Below, piece after piece: positions 31,482 through 33,489 of a stretch of DNA of 33,489 nucleotides. Every line of letters starts with the position of its first letter. Position 1 is the stretch's first letter. The stretch lies in the NCBI GenBank assembly GCA_029977615.1, contig JAPOKO010000015.1, forward strand, positions 1-33,489, read 5' to 3'. The notes beneath the pieces are model-generated. The model was given only the letters and a program-made list of their open reading frames with translations. It made no database searches and was not told the origin of the DNA. Position numbers and translations under genes: made by a program. This stretch comes from a bacterium (GTDB lineage Bacteria > Actinomycetota > Acidimicrobiia > Acidimicrobiales > Ilumatobacteraceae).

Positions 31482-32855
31482 CTAGCCGAGATGTGATTGC
31501 ATCTCGTGTGCAAGCACACGATGTTGTCGCAACATTGCGTCAACTTTGTTGCTCACGAGTTGTCCATTTTCAACAACTGACTTGCCATTCACAATGGTGT
31601 GCTTCGCACCAATTGGGCCACAGCGCAACCAGGCCTCAATAGGGTCTGCAATTGCCCCTGCAAACGCTGGTCCAGTTAACGACCACACGGCAATATCGCC
31701 CACAGCGCCAACCGAAATTTCGCCAATTTCGCCAATGCGACCAAGGCATCCAGCGCCTCCGCGAGTGGCAATTTCCAGCGCCATACGCGCAGTTCCTGCA
31801 GCGGCACCGCTGTGCAATTTTGCGAGCAACATAGCTTGTCGCGCTTCAAGCCACAGTGATGCGGAGTCGGCAGATGACGAACCATCCACGCCTAGGCCAA
31901 CATGTACGCCTGCTTCTCGCAGTTGCACTACGGGTGAAATACCAGAGGACAAAATGAGATTGCTACTCGGGCAGTGTGCTGCACCAATACCTGCAGCACC
32001 GAGTTTCTGAATCTCGTCATGATTTGGCATCACGCAATGAGCCACCCAAGTGCGACTGCTGAGCCAACCAACCTCTTCCAAATACTGTGTTGGCCGACAA
32101 CCAAATGTGGCAAGTGAAAAATCATCGTCTTCAGAGTTTTCAGCAAAGTGTGTGTGCAGACGCACGTCCAACTTTGCTGCTAGTTCTGCCGATTCAATCA
32201 TCAATTTTTTCGTCACACTAAAAGGCGAACATGGGGCGAGCGCAATCCGTACCATTGCTCCGTGGCTGCGATCGTGGTGCAATTCCACCATGCGCTGTGA
32301 CTCCGCCAAAATCACATCATGATCTTGCACAACGTTGTCAGGTGGCAATCCGCCATCTTTTTCAGACAGCGACATTGACCCACGCGTTGGATGAAATCGC
32401 ATTCCAATGTCTTGCGCGGCAGAAATTTCTGCACTCAACAAATCTCCTGCACCTGCAGGATGGACATAAAGATGATCAGTTGAAGTTGTACAACCCGACA
32501 ATGCCAATTCGGCAAGCCCCACCCATGCCGAAACATGTGCAGACTCTTCGTTCAAAGTGCTCCACAATGGATACAGCGTTTTCAACCAACCAAACAACGC
32601 AGCATTGGTCATTGGAGGAAATGCGCGTGTGAGGTTTTGATACAAGTGATGGTGCGTATTCACCAAACCTGGTGTCACTAAACAATCTGTTGCATCAATG
32701 GTTTGAGTTGCAGTTGGCTCGCTACCTGCAGTTCCAACTCCAGAAATAAGTCCATTGGTGATGGCTACCCATCCACCAGAAATCTCTCTGCGTTGTTTGT
32801 CAACAGTTGCGACTAATGCCGCATTACGAATGAGAAGATCAGATGTTGACGTCAA
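31482..32855 (-). CDS. Amidohydrolase, 8-oxoguanine deaminase-like
   Basis: Metal-dependent deaminase of the TrzN/AtzB-like branch. The metal-binding HxH lies in VTPGLVNTHHHLYQNLTRA, the barrel histidines in LHTHFAENSEDD and WVAHCVMP, and the catalytic Asp in HVGLGVDGSSSADSASLW. The segment after HHHLYQ (FPPMTNAALFGWLKTLYPLW) follows 8-oxoguanine deaminases, but related enzymes act on other ring compounds. The start is uncertain: TTG 32855 has GAGGG ~11 bases upstream and gives 457 residues; ATG 32888 has no spaced ribosome site. Either overlaps the end of the small membrane gene upstream. Confidence 0.9.
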   Translation of the reverse strand: MTSTSDLLIRNAALVATVDKQRREISGGWVAITNGLISGVGTAGSEPTATQTIDATDCLVTPGLVNTHHHLYQNLTRAFPPMTNAALFGWLKTLYPLWSTLNEESAHVSAWVGLAELALSGCTTSTDHLYVHPAGAGDLLSAEISAAQDIGMRFHPTRGSMSLSEKDGGLPPDNVVQDHDVILAESQRMVELHHDRSHGAMVRIALAPCSPFSVTKKLMIESAELAAKLDVRLHTHFAENSEDDDFSLATFGCRPTQYLEEVGWLSSRTWVAHCVMPNHDEIQKLGAAGIGAAHCPSSNLILSSGISPVVQLREAGVHVGLGVDGSSSADSASLWLEARQAMLLAKLHSGAAAGTARMALEIATRGGAGCLGRIGEIGEISVGAVGDIAVWSLTGPAFAGAIADPIEAWLRCGPIGAKHTIVNGKSVVENGQLVSNKVDAMLRQHRVLAHEMQSHLG

Positions 32856-32994
32856 TGAGTTCACTACCCTCGTGGCGCTTATCGGCATCCCTCTGCAGGA
32901 AGAAACCAATGAGTGCAGCAAGTCCTGCTGTGGACAGGCCAACCACTACGGGGAAACCAATAAGTGCAAGAACGAGAAGTACGGCTCCAGGCAT
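32839..32994 (-). CDS. Small 51-residue membrane protein
   Basis: An ATG at 32994, 5 bases after the ridA stop, opens a frame of 51 residues ending in TGA. It starts MPGAVLLVLALIGFPVVVG and continues with a second hydrophobic run (STAGLAALIGFFLQ), then a charged tail (RDADKRHEGSELIDVNI). This is either one long helix or a two-helix hairpin. Hydrophobicity, spacing after ridA and overlap with the amidohydrolase start support a real gene in the operon. No family recognised. Confidence 0.7.
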   Translation of the reverse strand: MPGAVLLVLALIGFPVVVGLSTAGLAALIGFFLQRDADKRHEGSELIDVNI

Positions 32995-32999
32995 GACAA

Positions 33000-33461
33000 T
33001 TACCGTAGTGGCTTGAACGCCCAGGCTTCGATCTCCACTGCGCCACCAAATGGGAGCGATGCAACGCCAATAGTGCTTCTCGCTGGTCGGCTGCCGTCAA
33101 ACCCTGCAACGTATGCCGTATTAAAGGTGCCGAACGTGTCCATGTCGGTGAGGAAGCACAATGTTTTCTTGACGTCGTGAATGCTGCAACCCGCAGATGC
33201 CAATTGAGCCTTCAGGTTGACGACTGCTTGTGCCGTTTGCTTCGCAACACCACCTGAAACGATTTTGCCATCAATAACACCAAGCTGACCCGAAACAATG
33301 ACCCAGTCTCCTGCACGAACCACTGGCGTATACGGCCCAAGTGGCGCAGTTGATTTTGCTGGCGCCGAAGACTTCTTCGTCGCCTTCGGTGATGTCTTTT
33401 TAACAGCCTTTTTCGCAGCCTTCTTTACTGTCTTTTTTGCAGTCTTTTTTGCAGTAGCCAT
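33000..33461 (-). CDS. ridA: RidA family protein with histone-H1-like N-terminal tail
   Basis: The RidA/YjgF fold hydrolyses reactive enamines and imines from amino-acid metabolism. The core (residues ~40-153) shows GDWVIVSGQLGV, QTAQAVVNLKAQLASAG, TLCFLTDMDTFGTFN and RPARSTIGVASLPFGG, with the conserved substrate-binding Arg in RPARS. Before it lie ~38 residues made of AKKT/VKK/AKK repeats with 14 lysines, like the tails of bacterial histone-H1-like proteins. The beginning is encoded by a 12-base tandem repeat. No signal peptide. Five bases precede the small membrane gene. Confidence 0.92.
   Translation of the reverse strand: MATAKKTAKKTVKKAAKKAVKKTSPKATKKSSAPAKSTAPLGPYTPVVRAGDWVIVSGQLGVIDGKIVSGGVAKQTAQAVVNLKAQLASAGCSIHDVKKTLCFLTDMDTFGTFNTAYVAGFDGSRPARSTIGVASLPFGGAVEIEAWAFKPLR
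33430..33453 (-). repeat. 12-base tandem repeat in the ridA 5-prime coding region
   Basis: GTCTTTTTTGCA occurs twice head to tail (33430-33441, 33442-33453), encoding repeated AKKT. The A6/T6 runs and tandem copies could let the tail vary in length or slip in frame. Confidence 0.8.
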
Positions 33462-33489
33462 ACAGCCAGCGTATAGGGCGACGGCTTCT

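Overview
The window is about 33.5 kb of densely packed bacterial chromosome of roughly balanced base composition. It most likely comes from an uncultivated, moderate-GC actinobacterium, possibly Acidimicrobiia (inference). The evidence is a MshA-type mycothiol glycosyltransferase beside a YbjN protein, a rex-hemACDBL cluster with proC nearby (an order like that of mycobacteria and Streptomyces), an RsiG-type protein, a GlnA2-like glutamine synthetase and a GlnR-like regulator. I see no tRNA, rRNA, CRISPR array, transposase or phage gene, and no gene-free stretch over 300 bases.

Region 1 (1-9284, minus strand) is a respiratory gene train. In transcription order it encodes a small membrane protein, a 2x[4Fe-4S] ferredoxin, a split b6-type cytochrome b (two genes), a Rieske protein, a diheme cytochrome c, a membrane protein of unknown function, and complex I subunits nuoA, B, C, D, E and the start of nuoF, which runs off the left edge. 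A divergent gene at 9549 (plus strand) encodes a membrane-anchored monoheme cytochrome c. It starts with the same short N-terminal motif (IPxHLLxR) that occurs twice in the cytochrome b C-terminal half.

Region 2 (10376-16879, minus strand) is the heme pathway: rex, hemA, hemC, hemD, hemB, hemL, then a small anchored protein. A Rex-operator-like palindrome sits just upstream of rex. Rex senses NADH/NAD+, so this links redox state to heme supply for the cytochromes next door.

Region 3 (16935-25821) is mixed: a polytopic membrane protein, an acyl-CoA ligase, a SAM hydrolase preceded by an unusually structured GC-rich leader, proC, ybjN-mshA, an XRE regulator, an RsiG-like cyclic-di-GMP-binding protein, a MoaD/ThiS protein with an atypical C-terminus, a histidine phosphatase and an MFS transporter.

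Region 4 (25818-30896) is a nitrogen island: glutamine-dependent NAD+ synthetase (minus), a type II glutamine synthetase with a lysine-rich tail, a strong terminator, a GlnA2-like type I glutamine synthetase lacking the adenylylation tyrosine, and an atypical OmpR-type regulator resembling GlnR. AC-n9-AC repeats in the nadE/glnII intergenic region could be its sites.

Region 5 (30893-33489, minus strand) holds RidA with a histone-H1-like N-terminal tail, a 51-residue membrane peptide, an 8-oxoguanine-deaminase-like amidohydrolase and a GDT1/TMEM165 family cation transporter.
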